DNA from: an uncultured Clostridia bacterium
GTDB lineage: Bacteria; Bacillota; Clostridia; Christensenellales; HGM11417
Length of the DNA stretch: 64,000 nt
Direction of reading: 5' to 3'
Assembly: GCA_944332455.1 (NCBI GenBank)
Contig: CALVJY010000004.1
Location: 1-64,000 of the forward strand
Translations under genes and position numbers: made by a program
The notes under the pieces: model-generated
What the model was told of the DNA's origin: nothing
The model's database searches: none
What the model saw: only the letters and a program-made list of their open reading frames with translations
Shown here: positions 36,282 through 46,382 of the stretch, one piece after another
Layout of the letters: each line of letters starts with the position of its first letter
Position numbering within the stretch: the first letter of the stretch is position 1

Positions 36282-36416
36282 GTGATCGTCCGGAGGGCTT
36301 GCCGGGATCCTCTTCCTTCAAAGTCGAAGGATTTCGCCTCGCCCCTTTTCCCCCTTCGCCGCCCTGACAGGCGGTCCTGTTCCGTCGGGGCAGCCTCGCT
36401 CTCCCCTTTGGAGGGC

Positions 36417-36764
36417 TCAAAACAGGGCGGTCGGGTAATTCGGATTATATTCTGTTTCGGCCGCTATCATGACGCTTTCCTGATTTTCGCAGGAAAAATA
36501 ATGATCGTTCAACCATTTCACAAACTGAGCCGTCCCTGCTCCCAGGGATGTTTTACCCTGCTCGTCCCGGAACCAATATTCCGGATAGTCACGCTGTTTG
36601 GCCTTTCGGACCACAACTTCGATCCAATCAAAAAACTTCTGCACGATCTCATCGAGATTGTCGCACACAAAATCGGGAACCAGCACCAAATCTACCGTTC
36701 CCATATCGATCAGTTCGTCATCGTCGCCATATTCGTAGTCATAGGCTATGTTGATCGATTTCAT
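36417..36764 (-). CDS. Small acidic hypothetical protein
   Basis: 115 residues, acidic and Tyr/Asp/Glu-rich (YDYEYGDDDELIDMG), with a middle segment NLDEIVQKFFDWIEVVVRKA and QFVKWLNDHYF. Not recognised. Start MKSINIAYDY has GGGAGA upstream. Somewhat lower GC than its neighbours. It stands alone between the thiT terminator and the msmK terminator, so it is probably a single accessory gene; coding status is supported by amino-acid composition and the ribosome-binding site only. Confidence 0.6.
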   Translation of the reverse strand: MKSINIAYDYEYGDDDELIDMGTVDLVLVPDFVCDNLDEIVQKFFDWIEVVVRKAKQRDYPEYWFRDEQGKTSLGAGTAQFVKWLNDHYFSCENQESVMIAAETEYNPNYPTALF

Positions 36765-36884
36765 GCTCTTCTCCCGGCTGCGCCCGCCGCAGCCGCTTCC
36801 CGCCGGCGCCCGGCTTTCCGCAAGGGGCCGCTCGCCGCCGGCAGGTTGCCCGCTGTTTAACACAGGCCCGCGATGCGGCAAGGA

Positions 36885-36919
36885 CAGAAAGACGGCGCGC
36901 CGAAGGGGCGCGCCGTCTT
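36885..36919 (-). terminator. Terminator of the sugar ABC ATPase gene
   Basis: AAGACGGCGCGCC / GGCGCGCCGTCTT, 13-bp arms, followed on the minus strand by TCTGTCC. Lies 23 bp after the stop codon at 36942. Confidence 0.65.
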
Positions 36920-36941
36920 GTGTTTCCGATGGATCCCTGCC

Positions 36942-38156
<1,215 letters not shown>

Positions 38157-38232
38157 GTAAACAGTCCTCCCAGACCTTTCGGAAGAGCTCCGTTCGCTTG
38201 CGGAAACTCCCCCCATTTTTCTTTATGATAAT

Positions 38233-38280
38233 AGTTTACTCTTTTTTTGTAAAATTCACAATGGGCAAATTTTACAAAAA
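38233..38280 (-). promoter_or_regulatory. Promoter and inverted-repeat operator of msmK
   Basis: Minus-strand TTGTGA (38261-38256), 17 bp, TAAACT (38238-38233). Perfect 13-bp arms TTTTTGTAAAATT (38244-38256) and AATTTTACAAAAA (38268-38280) flank an 11-bp spacer that contains the -35 box, so a dimeric regulator bound here would block RNA polymerase. Confidence 0.7.
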
Positions 38281-38396
38281 TCGCATTTTGGGCTGTCCAT
38301 TCTGCACAAGGTGACCGCTCCGGGGCCTGCAAAGCGCCCTTCGGCGGCCGGATTTTCCCCCTCCCCCATTATTTTGTCTTACCGCCCTCAAATCGC

Positions 38397-38425
38397 TTGC
38401 ATATTTATGCATAACGATGTATAAT
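38397..38425 (+). promoter_or_regulatory. Promoter of argC with ARG-box-like operator
   Basis: TTGCAT (38397-38402), 17 bp, TATAAT (38420-38425). The palindrome TGCATATTTATGCA (38398-38411) overlaps the -35 box and has the TGNAT-W4-ATNCA form of ArgR/AhrC operators; a partial second site overlaps the -10 box. Confidence 0.7.
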
Positions 38426-38521
38426 ATTCATACCTTTTTTTCTCCGGCGCCCGGCCCTGCCCCGCGGCGGAGCGTCCGGGTTCCTGCCCGGCTTTGCCTG
38501 ACATCCCTTTTGGAGTACGAT

Positions 38522-39568
38522 ATGGAAAAGATCAGAATTTCGGTCATCGGCGCCAACGGCTACACCGGCATGGAACTGCTGCGCCTTTTGGCCGGTCATC
38601 CCGCCGCCGAGGTCCGGCACGTGGTCTCCCGCAGTCTGTCCGGACAGCCGGTGGCCGAATACTTCCCCTCCCTGCACGCCTACGACGGCAAAGTGTTCGA
38701 AGGCCCGGACGATCTGCAGGCGCTGGCCGAGGATTCGGACGCCGCCTTTCTGTGCCTGCCTCATGCGGCCTCGGCCGAGATGGCGGGGCGGCTGTTCCGG
38801 CTGGGCGTCAAAGTCATCGACCTGTCCGCCGATTTCCGCTACGTGAACGTGGAGACCTATGAGCGCACCTACGGGGTCACCCACCCCGAAAAGGAACTGC
38901 TCCGCGCCGCAGTGTACGGCCTGCCCGAGATCAATCGCGAGCAGATCAAAACGGCGGGGATCGTGGGCAATCCGGGGTGCTACACCACCTGCTCCATTCT
39001 GACCCTGTATCCCCTGGTCAAGGAGGGGCTGGTCGATCCCGACACCCTGATCATCGACGCCAAGTCCGGAGTGAGCGGGGCGGGCAAAAAGGCCGATCTT
39101 CCCAACCTGTTCGCCGAAGTCAACGAGAACTTCAAGGCCTACGGGGTGACCACCCACCGCCACACCTCCGAGATCGAGGAAAAGCTTTCGCTGGCCCTGG
39201 GCCGGCCGCTGCAACTTTCCTTCACCCCCCACCTGCTCCCCCTGCAGCGGGGGATCCTGGCCACCATCTACGCAGATCTCCGGCCCGGCGCCGAGGGCCG
39301 GATCGCCGCGGTATACCGGAACTATTATGAAAAGGAGCCCTTTGTCCGGGTGTTCGAGGAGGGCAGACTGCCCGAACTCAAGCACGTGCGGCACTCCAAC
39401 TATCTGCACATCGGCTACAAGGTGGACGAGCGCCTGAACAAGGTCATCCTGATCGGCTGTCTGGACAATCTGGTCAAGGGCGCCTCCGGTCAGGCCGTGC
39501 AGAACCTCAACCTGATGTTCGGCCTGGACGAGCGCACCGGACTCATGGCGGAGGGGGATTATTTGTAA
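38522..39568 (+). CDS. argC: N-acetyl-gamma-glutamyl-phosphate reductase
   Basis: 348 residues. NADP-binding GANGYTGMELLRLL (10-23), catalytic Cys in GNPGCYTT, and the conserved HRHTSEIEE. It reduces N-acetylglutamyl phosphate in arginine synthesis. Start MEKIRISVIG has TTGGAG 6 bp upstream. First gene of argC-argB-argD-argF-GNAT; the ARG-box-like site at its promoter suggests arginine repression. After the stop a CCGGCC repeat begins within about 25 bp and 680 bp of hairpin cassettes separate it from argB. Confidence 0.96.
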   Translation: MEKIRISVIGANGYTGMELLRLLAGHPAAEVRHVVSRSLSGQPVAEYFPSLHAYDGKVFEGPDDLQALAEDSDAAFLCLPHAASAEMAGRLFRLGVKVIDLSADFRYVNVETYERTYGVTHPEKELLRAAVYGLPEINREQIKTAGIVGNPGCYTTCSILTLYPLVKEGLVDPDTLIIDAKSGVSGAGKKADLPNLFAEVNENFKAYGVTTHRHTSEIEEKLSLALGRPLQLSFTPHLLPLQRGILATIYADLRPGAEGRIAAVYRNYYEKEPFVRVFEEGRLPELKHVRHSNYLHIGYKVDERLNKVILIGCLDNLVKGASGQAVQNLNLMFGLDERTGLMAEGDYL

Positions 39569-39579
39569 GAGCGCTTCGC

Positions 39580-40245
39580 TTTTTCCGGCCAGACGGCCTG
39601 CGGCGCTCCGGCCAGACGGTTCCGCTTTGCGGAATTTTGGCCGGACTTGAGGGGGCGGCAGCGCCGCCGGGCGGGAACGCCCGTAACAAATGGTATATAA
39701 AACCCGTAACAAATGGTATATAAAAAGAGTTGCCGTTCTCGCTCCGTCTCTCAGTCGATATGTTTGCCAAAGGCAAACTCGATATGTTCCCTTCGGGAAC
39801 CCGATATTTGCCCGCTTTGCGGGCAATCGATATGAATGGCCTTGTTTATTTTCTTTTCCTTCTGTTTTGTCCCGCCATATTGGAGCAAAAATCAAGGCAG
39901 AGGCCCCAAACCCGGCCATTCGTATTGGACGAAAACAGAACGAAAGACGTACGATAAACCTATCGCAGGAACAAGCAATCTGATTTTCCGTTTGTCCCGA
40001 GTGGGCGTACAGAAAGGTGCCTGTGGCACCCACTTAATTTGTTACGGGCTTATCATTTCTATTCTGTTGTCCGTCCGCAACGTGCCACGTTGTGGCACAT
40101 ATCGAGCAAAGTGAGCGCAGCGGAACTTTGCATATCGAATGGCCGTCAGGCCATATATCGAGCGAGGCATAGCCTCGCATATCGACATAAAACTTATTGC
40201 AGGAACAAACAATCAATCCTTTCGCTTAGTCGGAGTGAACAACAT
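39580..40245 (+). repeat. Hairpin-cassette block between argC and argB
   Basis: Partial plus full CCGGCC repeat (39595-39655), GGCGGCAGCGCCGCC, a duplicated CGTAACAAATGGTATATAAA (about 39681 and 39705), TCGATAT-linked hairpins GTTTGCC/GGCAAAC, GTTCCC/GGGAAC and TTGCCCGC/GCGGGCAA (39750-39835), an end module, then an ATATCGA cassette (about 40075-40190). It ends at the CGGAGT that precedes argB. Confidence 0.85.
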
Positions 40246-40251
40246 AACATT

Positions 40252-41127
40252 ATGAGTTACGATCGCAAAGAACTGATCATGCGGGCCAACGTGCTGGCCG
40301 AGGCCCTGCCCTACATCCACCGCCTTTCCGGCAAGACCGTCGTCATCAAGTACGGCGGCAACGCCATGAAGGACGAGGGGGTCACCCACACCATCTTGGA
40401 GGACGTGGCCCTGCTGAAGATCGTGGGGGTCAACCCCATTCTGGTGCACGGGGGCGGGCCGGACATCAACACCATGCTGAACAGGCTCTCCATTCAGCCC
40501 AACTTCCACAACGGCCTCCGGGTGACCGACCGGGAGACCATGGAGGTGGTGCAGATGGTGCTGTGCGGGCGGCTGAACAAGGACATCACCTCCCGGCTGA
40601 ACTGTCTGGGCGCGCGGGCCATCGGCATCTGCGGCAAGGACGGCCGGCTGATCGAGGCCCGCAAAAAGGCGGCCGACGACGGCACCGATCTGGGCTTTGT
40701 GGGCGAGATCGTCCGGGTCAACCCCAAGTTTTTAAGGCTGCTGCAGGAGGACGAGTTCATTCCCGTCATCGCCTCGGTGGGCACCGACGAGGAAGGCAAC
40801 AGCTACAACATCAACGCCGACACCGCCGCGGCCGAGATCGCCTCGGCGCTCCGGGCCGAAAAACTGATCTTTTTGACCGACATCGACGGCGTCCGCCGGG
40901 ATCCCGACGATCCCGCCTCCCTGATCCCCGCGCTGACGGTCTCCGAGGTCTCCGACCTCATCCGGCGGGGGGTGATCTCCGGGGGGATGATCCCCAAGCT
41001 GGAGGCCTGCGTGCGCTGCATCGAGCAGGGCATCAACCGGGTGCACATCATCAACGGCACCGTCCCCCACCCCGTGATGCTGGAGATCTTTACCGACACC
41101 GGCATCGGGACTATGGTAACGGCGTGA
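40252..41127 (+). CDS. argB: Acetylglutamate kinase
   Basis: 291 residues. Amino-acid kinase fold with VIKYGGNAM (about 25-33), LVHGGGPDI (about 60-68), and the nucleotide-binding LTDIDGV and GGMIPKLEACVRCI. The pattern and length fit the arginine-sensitive hexameric type. Start MSYDRKELIMRANVLAEALP agrees with family N-termini. The nearest GGAG is 16 bp upstream and lies at the end of the hairpin-repeat block, so the ribosome-binding site seems to be derived from, or displaced by, the repeat. MRANVL (40279) is an alternative start. Confidence 0.95.
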   Translation: MSYDRKELIMRANVLAEALPYIHRLSGKTVVIKYGGNAMKDEGVTHTILEDVALLKIVGVNPILVHGGGPDINTMLNRLSIQPNFHNGLRVTDRETMEVVQMVLCGRLNKDITSRLNCLGARAIGICGKDGRLIEARKKAADDGTDLGFVGEIVRVNPKFLRLLQEDEFIPVIASVGTDEEGNSYNINADTAAAEIASALRAEKLIFLTDIDGVRRDPDDPASLIPALTVSEVSDLIRRGVISGGMIPKLEACVRCIEQGINRVHIINGTVPHPVMLEIFTDTGIGTMVTA

Positions 41128-41129
41128 TT

Positions 41130-41712
41130 TTTCCGGCCAGACGCAAAATTCGCCTTTGGCGAATTTTGGCCGGACTTGAGGGGACAAGGCGGCAGCGCCG
41201 CCGGGCGGGAACGCCCGTCACAAATGGCATATAAAAGAGTTACTGTTCTCGCTCCGCCTTTTTGTCGAACTGTTTCCCTGACGGGAAACTCGATATGGGC
41301 GGCAGCGCCGCCTGGCAACACGCCCGTGACAAAGGAAGGGTAAAAAAAAGTTACCATTCTCGCTCTGTCTTTATGTCTATATGTTTGCCTGACGGCAAAC
41401 TTGATATTTGCCCGCTTTGCGGGCAATCGATATGAATGGCCTAGCTTCTTGTCTTTTCCCTCTGTTTTGTCCCACCATATTGGAGCGAAAAATGAACACA
41501 GAAGCCCCGACCCCGGCCATTCGTATTGGATGAAAACAGATCAAAAAACTATAGATTTTATAACCGTACTGCTTTCAATGTGTTTCTGTCCACAACGTGC
41601 CGCGAAGCGGCACATATCGACATAAACTTATCGCAGGAACAAACAATCAATATTCCCGCTTTCTAAGAGTGGGCGTGCCTTCCGGGCGGCGCTGCCGCCT
41701 GGGCATACATCT
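41130..41712 (+). repeat. Hairpin-cassette block between argB and argD
   Basis: CCGGCC repeat with full tail (41133-41187), GGCGGCAGCGCCGCC units, TCGATAT-linked GTTTCCC/GGGAAAC, GTTTGCC/GGCAAAC and TTGCCCGC/GCGGGCAA hairpins (41265-41430), GAATGGCC/GGCCATTC long inverted repeat, a short ATATCGA cassette (41590-41640) and end modules to within about 12 bp of the argD start. Confidence 0.85.
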
Positions 41713-41715
41713 ATT

Positions 41716-42906
41716 ATGACATTTGAAGAGATCAAACAAAAGGAACATCTGTACTATGCCAAGACCTTTTCCCGCTTTGACCGCTGTTTTGTCAGCGGGA
41801 AGGGCTGCGAGCTGACCGACCTGGAGGGGCGGACCTACCTCGACTTTTTCGGAGGGATCGCGGTCAACGCCCTGGGCTATGCCGATCCCGAACTGACCGG
41901 GGCCATCGCCAACCAGGCCGCCAAACTCATCCACATTTCCAACCTCTTTTACAGTCTGCCCCAGACCGAGCTCTGCGAGCGGCTGGTCAAGGGGTCGGAC
42001 TTTGCCCGGGTCTTTTTCTGCAACAGCGGCGCCGAGGCCAACGAGGCCGCCATCAAGCTCTGCCGCAAGTACTTCTTTGACCGCGGGGAAAACCGGTTCC
42101 GCTTCCTGACGGCGGACAACTCCTTCCACGGCCGCACCCTGGCCACGGCCACGGCCACCGGCCAGCCCAAGTACTCCCGCGCCTTCCGGCCCCTGCCCGA
42201 GGGCTTTACCTACCTGCCCTACAACGATCTGACCGCCATGGAGGAGGCTTTGCAGGCCCCCGACGTGTGCGCCGTGCTGTTGGAGACCGTGCAGGGCGAG
42301 GGCGGGGTGCTGCCCGCCGATCCGGCCTATTTGCAAAAGGCCGCCGCGCTCTGCAAAAAACACGGCGTCTTTCTGATCCTGGATGAGGTCCAGACCGGCA
42401 TGGGCCGGTGCGGCACCCTGTTTTCCTATCAGCAGTTCGGCATTACCCCCGACGTCGTCACCCTGGCCAAGGGACTGGCCGGCGGCGTGCCCATCGGGGC
42501 CATGCTCTGCTCCAAGGCGCTGGAGGACACCTTCGGCCCCGGCGACCACGGTTCCACCTTCGGAGGCAATCCCCTGGCCTGCGCGGCCGCCAATGTGGTG
42601 GTCCGCCGCCTGACCGAGACCGACCTGCTGGCCCATGTGCAGAAGGCCGGCGCCCACCTGAAAGCCCGCCTGAAAGGCCTGATGGACCGGCATGCCTGCC
42701 TGAAAGCCGTGCGCGGGCTGGGGCTTCTGGTCGGAGCCGAGCTGGATCCCTCCTGCCCCGGCCGGGAGATCGTGGCCGCCGGATTGGAACACGGCCTGGT
42801 GCTGAACTGCGCCGGGCACAACACCCTCCGCTTTGCCCCGCCCCTCATCGTCACAGAGGCGCAGATCGACCGCATGGCCGATATTCTGGATCAGTTATTG
42901 CCCTGA
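41716..42906 (+). CDS. argD: Acetylornithine aminotransferase
   Basis: 396 residues, class III PLP aminotransferase. FCNSGAEANEAAIKL (near 97-111), the PLP-aspartate region LILDEVQTGMGR, the Schiff-base lysine in TLAKGLAGGVP, and GDHGSTFGGNPLAC. It transaminates N-acetylornithine. Start MTFEEIKQKEHLYY. No Shine-Dalgarno sequence is seen: the 12 bp before the ATG (CATACATCTATT) follow directly on a GCTGCCGCC hairpin module, so translation may be weak or depend on the repeat structure. Third arg gene, with repeat blocks on both sides. Confidence 0.95.
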   Translation: MTFEEIKQKEHLYYAKTFSRFDRCFVSGKGCELTDLEGRTYLDFFGGIAVNALGYADPELTGAIANQAAKLIHISNLFYSLPQTELCERLVKGSDFARVFFCNSGAEANEAAIKLCRKYFFDRGENRFRFLTADNSFHGRTLATATATGQPKYSRAFRPLPEGFTYLPYNDLTAMEEALQAPDVCAVLLETVQGEGGVLPADPAYLQKAAALCKKHGVFLILDEVQTGMGRCGTLFSYQQFGITPDVVTLAKGLAGGVPIGAMLCSKALEDTFGPGDHGSTFGGNPLACAAANVVVRRLTETDLLAHVQKAGAHLKARLKGLMDRHACLKAVRGLGLLVGAELDPSCPGREIVAAGLEHGLVLNCAGHNTLRFAPPLIVTEAQIDRMADILDQLLP

Positions 42907-43140
42907 GGTGCCGGCGGGGTGCCACAGGCACCTTTTTGCACGCCCACTCTGACTAAGCGAAAAGTATTGATTATTTATCCTGCGATGAATTTTGGTCGAT
43001 ATGTGCCGCGGAGCGGCACTCGATATATGGCCTGACGGCCATTCGATATGCAAAGTTCCGCTACGCTCACTTTGCTCGATATGTGCCGCTTTGCGGCACG
43101 TTGTGGACAGACCACATAACAAAGAACTTTATAATCTCGT
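42905..43140 (-). repeat. ATATCGA-linked hairpin cassette after argD (inverted orientation)
   Basis: Reading the minus strand: GTCCACAACGTGCCGC/GCGGCAC, then ATATCGA-linked GCAAAG/CTTTGC, ATGGCC/GGCCAT and GTGCCGCGGAGCGGCAC, then ATTCATCGCAGGATAA and an end module. It begins at the argD stop codon. Confidence 0.85.
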
Positions 43141-43710
43141 AACAAATTGCTTTTGATTATAAAGTTTTTCCAGCACCGGGCTTTCCATCTGTTTCCGCAA
43201 AAGGCCGGACCTGCGCCGGGCTTTTGCACGATCGTGGCTTTGCGGTGAGCAAAGCCACGGCGGAAAAGAGTGAATCAAAAACGCAAAGCGTTTTTGAGAG
43301 AGAAAAACCGATGCAGAGCTTTCCAAAAAAAGGAAAGCGAACAGCGGTTTGTCTTTCAAGCCCGGCTCATTTTTCGCAAAGCGAAAAATGACGTTTGGCC
43401 GGAACAAATCTCGTCGTGACGATGGCGGACATGCGCCGCCATCGGACTCAATCGTGGTTTTGCGGTGAGCAAAACCACGGGAGGAAAAGGGTGAATCAAA
43501 AGGCAAAGCCTTTTGAGAGGGGAAAAACGTTGCAGAACTTTGCCGAAAGAAAACTTGTTGCAGGAAAAACAATCGGGTTTTCCTTTCAGACAGCGTGGGC
43601 GTTCTCGCCCGGCGGCGCTGCCGCCTTGTCCCCTCAAGTCCGACCGATTTTTGCGAAGCAAAAATCGCGTTTGGTCGGAAGCGAAGCGCCTTTGGCCGGG
43701 AAAATCTAAG
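43140..43710 (-). repeat. Compound hairpin blocks upstream of argF (inverted orientation)
   Basis: Inverted copies of the compound block at 13918-14130 and 33831-34160: CCGGCC-type repeats at 43351-43402 and 43626-43678, with hairpins GTGGCTTTGC/GCAAAGCCAC, CAAAAACGC/GCGTTTTTG, GATGGCGG/CCGCCATC, GTGGTTTTGC/GCAAAACCAC and CAAAAGGC/GCCTTTTG between them. It stops just before AAGGAGA of argF. Confidence 0.82.
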
Positions 43711-43719
43711 GAGAATATT

Positions 43720-44661
43720 ATGGACATCAATCTGCATCAGCGGACCTTTCACATTCAGAACAAGCATCTGCTGACCCTGAAGGATTACACCCCCTCGGAG
43801 ATCTTTGAGATCCTCTACATGGCCCGGGACCTGAAAAAGTCCCTCAAAGCCGGCGAATTCCGCACCGACCTGAAGGGCAAGACCCTGGCCATGATCTTTG
43901 CCAAGTCCTCCACCCGCACCCGGGTCAGCTTTGAGATGGGCATCCGCCAGCTGGGCGGGGAGGGGCTGTTCCTCTCCTCCAACGACATCCAGCTGGGCCG
44001 GGGCGAGACCATCCACGACACCGTCAAGGTGCTTGAGCGCATGTCCATTTCGGGCATCATGATCCGCACCTTCAAGCAGTCCGACGTGGAGGATCTGGCC
44101 AAATACGGCACCATTCCCATCATCAACGGCCTGACCGACCTCTGCCACCCCTGCCAGGTTCTGGCGGACCTGTTGACCATTTGGGAGCGCAAGCGGGACC
44201 TGCAGGGCCGCAAGCTGGTCTTTTTCGGGGACGGCAACAACATGGCCAACAGCCTGATGGTGGGCTGCGCCAAGTGCGGCATGGAAGTGGTCGTGGCCTG
44301 TCCCGAGGGCTACGAGCCGGATCAGGGCTTTTTGGAGCACGCCCAAAAGTACGGGCCTGTCTCCGTCTCGCACGACCCCAAGGCCGCGGCCAAGGGCGCG
44401 GACGTGCTGTACACCGACGTCTTCTTCAGCATGGGACAAAAACCCGATCCCAGGAAGTTCGAGGAGATGATGCGCTTTCAGGTCAACGACGAGCTGATGG
44501 CGCTGGCCAAGCCGGACGCCATGTTCCTGCACTGCCTGCCCGCCCACCGCGGCGAGGAGGTCACCGCCTCGGTCATCGACTCCCCCGCCTCCTTTGTCTT
44601 TGACGAGGCCGAAAACCGCCTCCACGCCCAGAAGGCCGTGATGTATTTTCTGATGAAGTAA
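43720..44661 (+). CDS. argF: Ornithine carbamoyltransferase
   Basis: 313 residues. Carbamoyl-phosphate loop SSTRTRVSFE (about 64-73), DLCHPCQ (HPxQ motif) and ornithine-binding FLHCLPAHRG. Makes citrulline from ornithine and carbamoyl phosphate. Start MDINLHQRTFH has AAGGAGA 6 bp upstream, the best ribosome-binding site among the internal arg genes. The following GNAT gene begins 2 bp after its stop. Confidence 0.96.
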   Translation: MDINLHQRTFHIQNKHLLTLKDYTPSEIFEILYMARDLKKSLKAGEFRTDLKGKTLAMIFAKSSTRTRVSFEMGIRQLGGEGLFLSSNDIQLGRGETIHDTVKVLERMSISGIMIRTFKQSDVEDLAKYGTIPIINGLTDLCHPCQVLADLLTIWERKRDLQGRKLVFFGDGNNMANSLMVGCAKCGMEVVVACPEGYEPDQGFLEHAQKYGPVSVSHDPKAAAKGADVLYTDVFFSMGQKPDPRKFEEMMRFQVNDELMALAKPDAMFLHCLPAHRGEEVTASVIDSPASFVFDEAENRLHAQKAVMYFLMK

Positions 44662-44663
44662 TT

Positions 44664-45167
44664 ATGGCTGACATCTTTAAGGCCACGTCCGAGCACGTGG
44701 CGGACATCTTACGCATCACCAAGCTGGCCTTTACGGTCTACCGCAACGAGCTGCCCGCCGACATCCCGGTCAAGGCCCTCTACGAGACCGAGGCCGACGT
44801 GCTGAACGACATCCGCACCAACCGGGTCTTTCTGGCCAAAAAGGACAATCGGGTGCTGGGCTGTATCCGCATCAAGGCGCTTTCGCCCGATCTCGCCTAC
44901 ATCTACCGCTTTTCGGTGGATCCCGACGAGCAGAACGCCGGCGTGGGCTCCGACCTGATCGAGACCGCCATCGAGGAGTGCCTGCTGGCCGACTTTGCCG
45001 CCATTGCCCTGCACACCAACACCAAGTACTACAAGCTGGCCCGCTACTACTACGGCAAGGGGTTTTACGTGCACTCCACCACCACCGACCACGGCTATAT
45101 CCGCGCCCTGTTCGTCAAGGAACTCAAGCACACCCCCGTGGACCTGACCCCCGCCTTTGCGGAATGA
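44664..45167 (+). CDS. GNAT-family N-acetyltransferase
   Basis: 167 residues with a GNAT fold: AYIYRFSVDPDEQ leading into the acetyl-CoA loop NAGVGSDLIETAIEE (Q/R-x-x-G-x-G/A pattern), and later ALHTNTKYYKLARYYYGKGF, typical of the C-terminal half. The ATG is 2 bp after the argF stop, so it is translationally coupled and the last gene of the arginine cluster. Because no argA or argJ is seen in the window, it could supply N-acetylglutamate, but the fold alone does not show that. Followed by a strong terminator. Confidence 0.85.
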   Translation: MADIFKATSEHVADILRITKLAFTVYRNELPADIPVKALYETEADVLNDIRTNRVFLAKKDNRVLGCIRIKALSPDLAYIYRFSVDPDEQNAGVGSDLIETAIEECLLADFAAIALHTNTKYYKLARYYYGKGFYVHSTTTDHGYIRALFVKELKHTPVDLTPAFAE

Positions 45168-45206
45168 GGCTGCCGGACCGCCTGTAAACAAGGGGAGCCA
45201 AAACAA

Positions 45207-45245
45207 AGAGAGCTGTCTTTGCGGGTTCGCGGACGGCTCTTTTTT
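45207..45245 (+). terminator. Terminator of the arg cluster
   Basis: AGAGCTGTC ... GGACGGCTCT hairpin followed by six T, about 40 bp after the GNAT stop. Confidence 0.88.
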
Positions 45246-45320
45246 ATGGCATTCCCCGCCGCTTTGGGGATGCCGGCGGCTTTCTTGCCGGGCGCACCGG
45301 CGGCCGGAAGGCCGAATTTG

Positions 45321-45349
45321 TTGACAGCGGGCGGTTTTTGCGGTATACT
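45321..45349 (+). promoter_or_regulatory. Promoter of the YcxB-like pair
   Basis: TTGACA (45321-45326), 17 bp, TATACT (45344-45349), 56 bp upstream of the start codon. Confidence 0.88.
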
Positions 45350-45404
45350 GAAAGAGTGGCTCTTCCGCGGGAGCGGAGAGCCGAAAATTTGTAAGGAGCA
45401 TACC

Positions 45405-46382
45405 ATGGATCAGGAATCTTTTGAGAAGGAGGCCTCGGCCGACGCCGGGCGGGCGGAAAGCCCTTCCCCTGCGGGCAGGCCGGTGCATGAGCCGGGAGGG
45501 CCTTCTGCCGAGGGGGACAGGATCGCCGGGCAGGCCCCTGCCAACGCCTCGACGAACGGACAGGCGGCCTTTTCCGGTGAGAACGCCCCCGGACAGAGCG
45601 GAGCCGAAGCCCCCGGCCCGGACGCCCAAAGCGCGGGACCGGGCGCCGGCGCGCCTCAAAATGCCGCCCCGAACGGACCGGCCGGAGGAGCCGGACAGCC
45701 CCTTTCGCAGCCTTCCGGGCCCAACGGACAGCCCATTTCCCCCGCCCCCGGCGGGGCGCCGGCGGGACAGGGGTGGGATCCCTTCGGGTCGGCGGAAGTT
45801 CCGCCCTTTCCGGGCAGCCGGGCCGAGCCGCCCCGGGAGGGCCCGCCGCCCATCGTCAACCGGACCCAGATCACCCTGGCCCGCCTGCAGCAATTCAATT
45901 CCACCATTCTGAAGAGCTCTTTTGTGATTTTGCTGGTGGGGGGCATCCTGCTGACCGCTTTCGGCCTCTTTTTCGCCCTGCTGACCGCCTTCAGCCCCGA
46001 GGACGGAGACTGGCTGCTGACCGTGCTGTTCCTCTTTTTGGGGGTGTTCTTCCTGGTCCTTTGCTACAACATCCGCAGGCCCCAGCAGGCGGCCTTTGCG
46101 CAGAACCAGCCCGCGGCCTCCTGTCAGCCCTGGAACACCTATTCCTGCGATTACGCCGGCTTTACGGTGTGGAGCCAGTCGGCGGTGGAGAACGGCGCCA
46201 CCCGCTATGCCTGGGGCGCGCTGAGCGGGGCCCGGGAGGATGAGCACAACTTTTACCTCCAGCTCTCCCCCCAGCAGGCCTTTATCGTGGCCAAGGACGG
46301 CTTTGTGACCTTTGACGCCCTCTCCTTCCGCAATCTGCTGCGCTCCGTGCTGGGCGCCAAATTCCGGGAGATGAAAAAGTGA
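45405..46382 (+). CDS. Membrane protein with disordered N-terminus and YcxB-like domain
   Basis: 325 residues. Residues 1-155 are a Pro/Gly/Ala/Gln-rich disordered region with repeated AP/GP/NG motifs. Two membrane segments follow (about 172-195 and 205-225), then a C-terminal domain (about 240-325) of the YcxB-like kind: YAWGALSGAREDEHNFYLQL, QAFIVAKDGF. Function of the family is unknown. Start MDQESFEK has AAGGAG 6 bp upstream. The stop overlaps the GTG start of a smaller paralogue with the same two-helix plus YcxB layout, so the two are likely to act together in the membrane. Confidence 0.75.
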   Translation: MDQESFEKEASADAGRAESPSPAGRPVHEPGGPSAEGDRIAGQAPANASTNGQAAFSGENAPGQSGAEAPGPDAQSAGPGAGAPQNAAPNGPAGGAGQPLSQPSGPNGQPISPAPGGAPAGQGWDPFGSAEVPPFPGSRAEPPREGPPPIVNRTQITLARLQQFNSTILKSSFVILLVGGILLTAFGLFFALLTAFSPEDGDWLLTVLFLFLGVFFLVLCYNIRRPQQAAFAQNQPAASCQPWNTYSCDYAGFTVWSQSAVENGATRYAWGALSGAREDEHNFYLQLSPQQAFIVAKDGFVTFDALSFRNLLRSVLGAKFREMKK

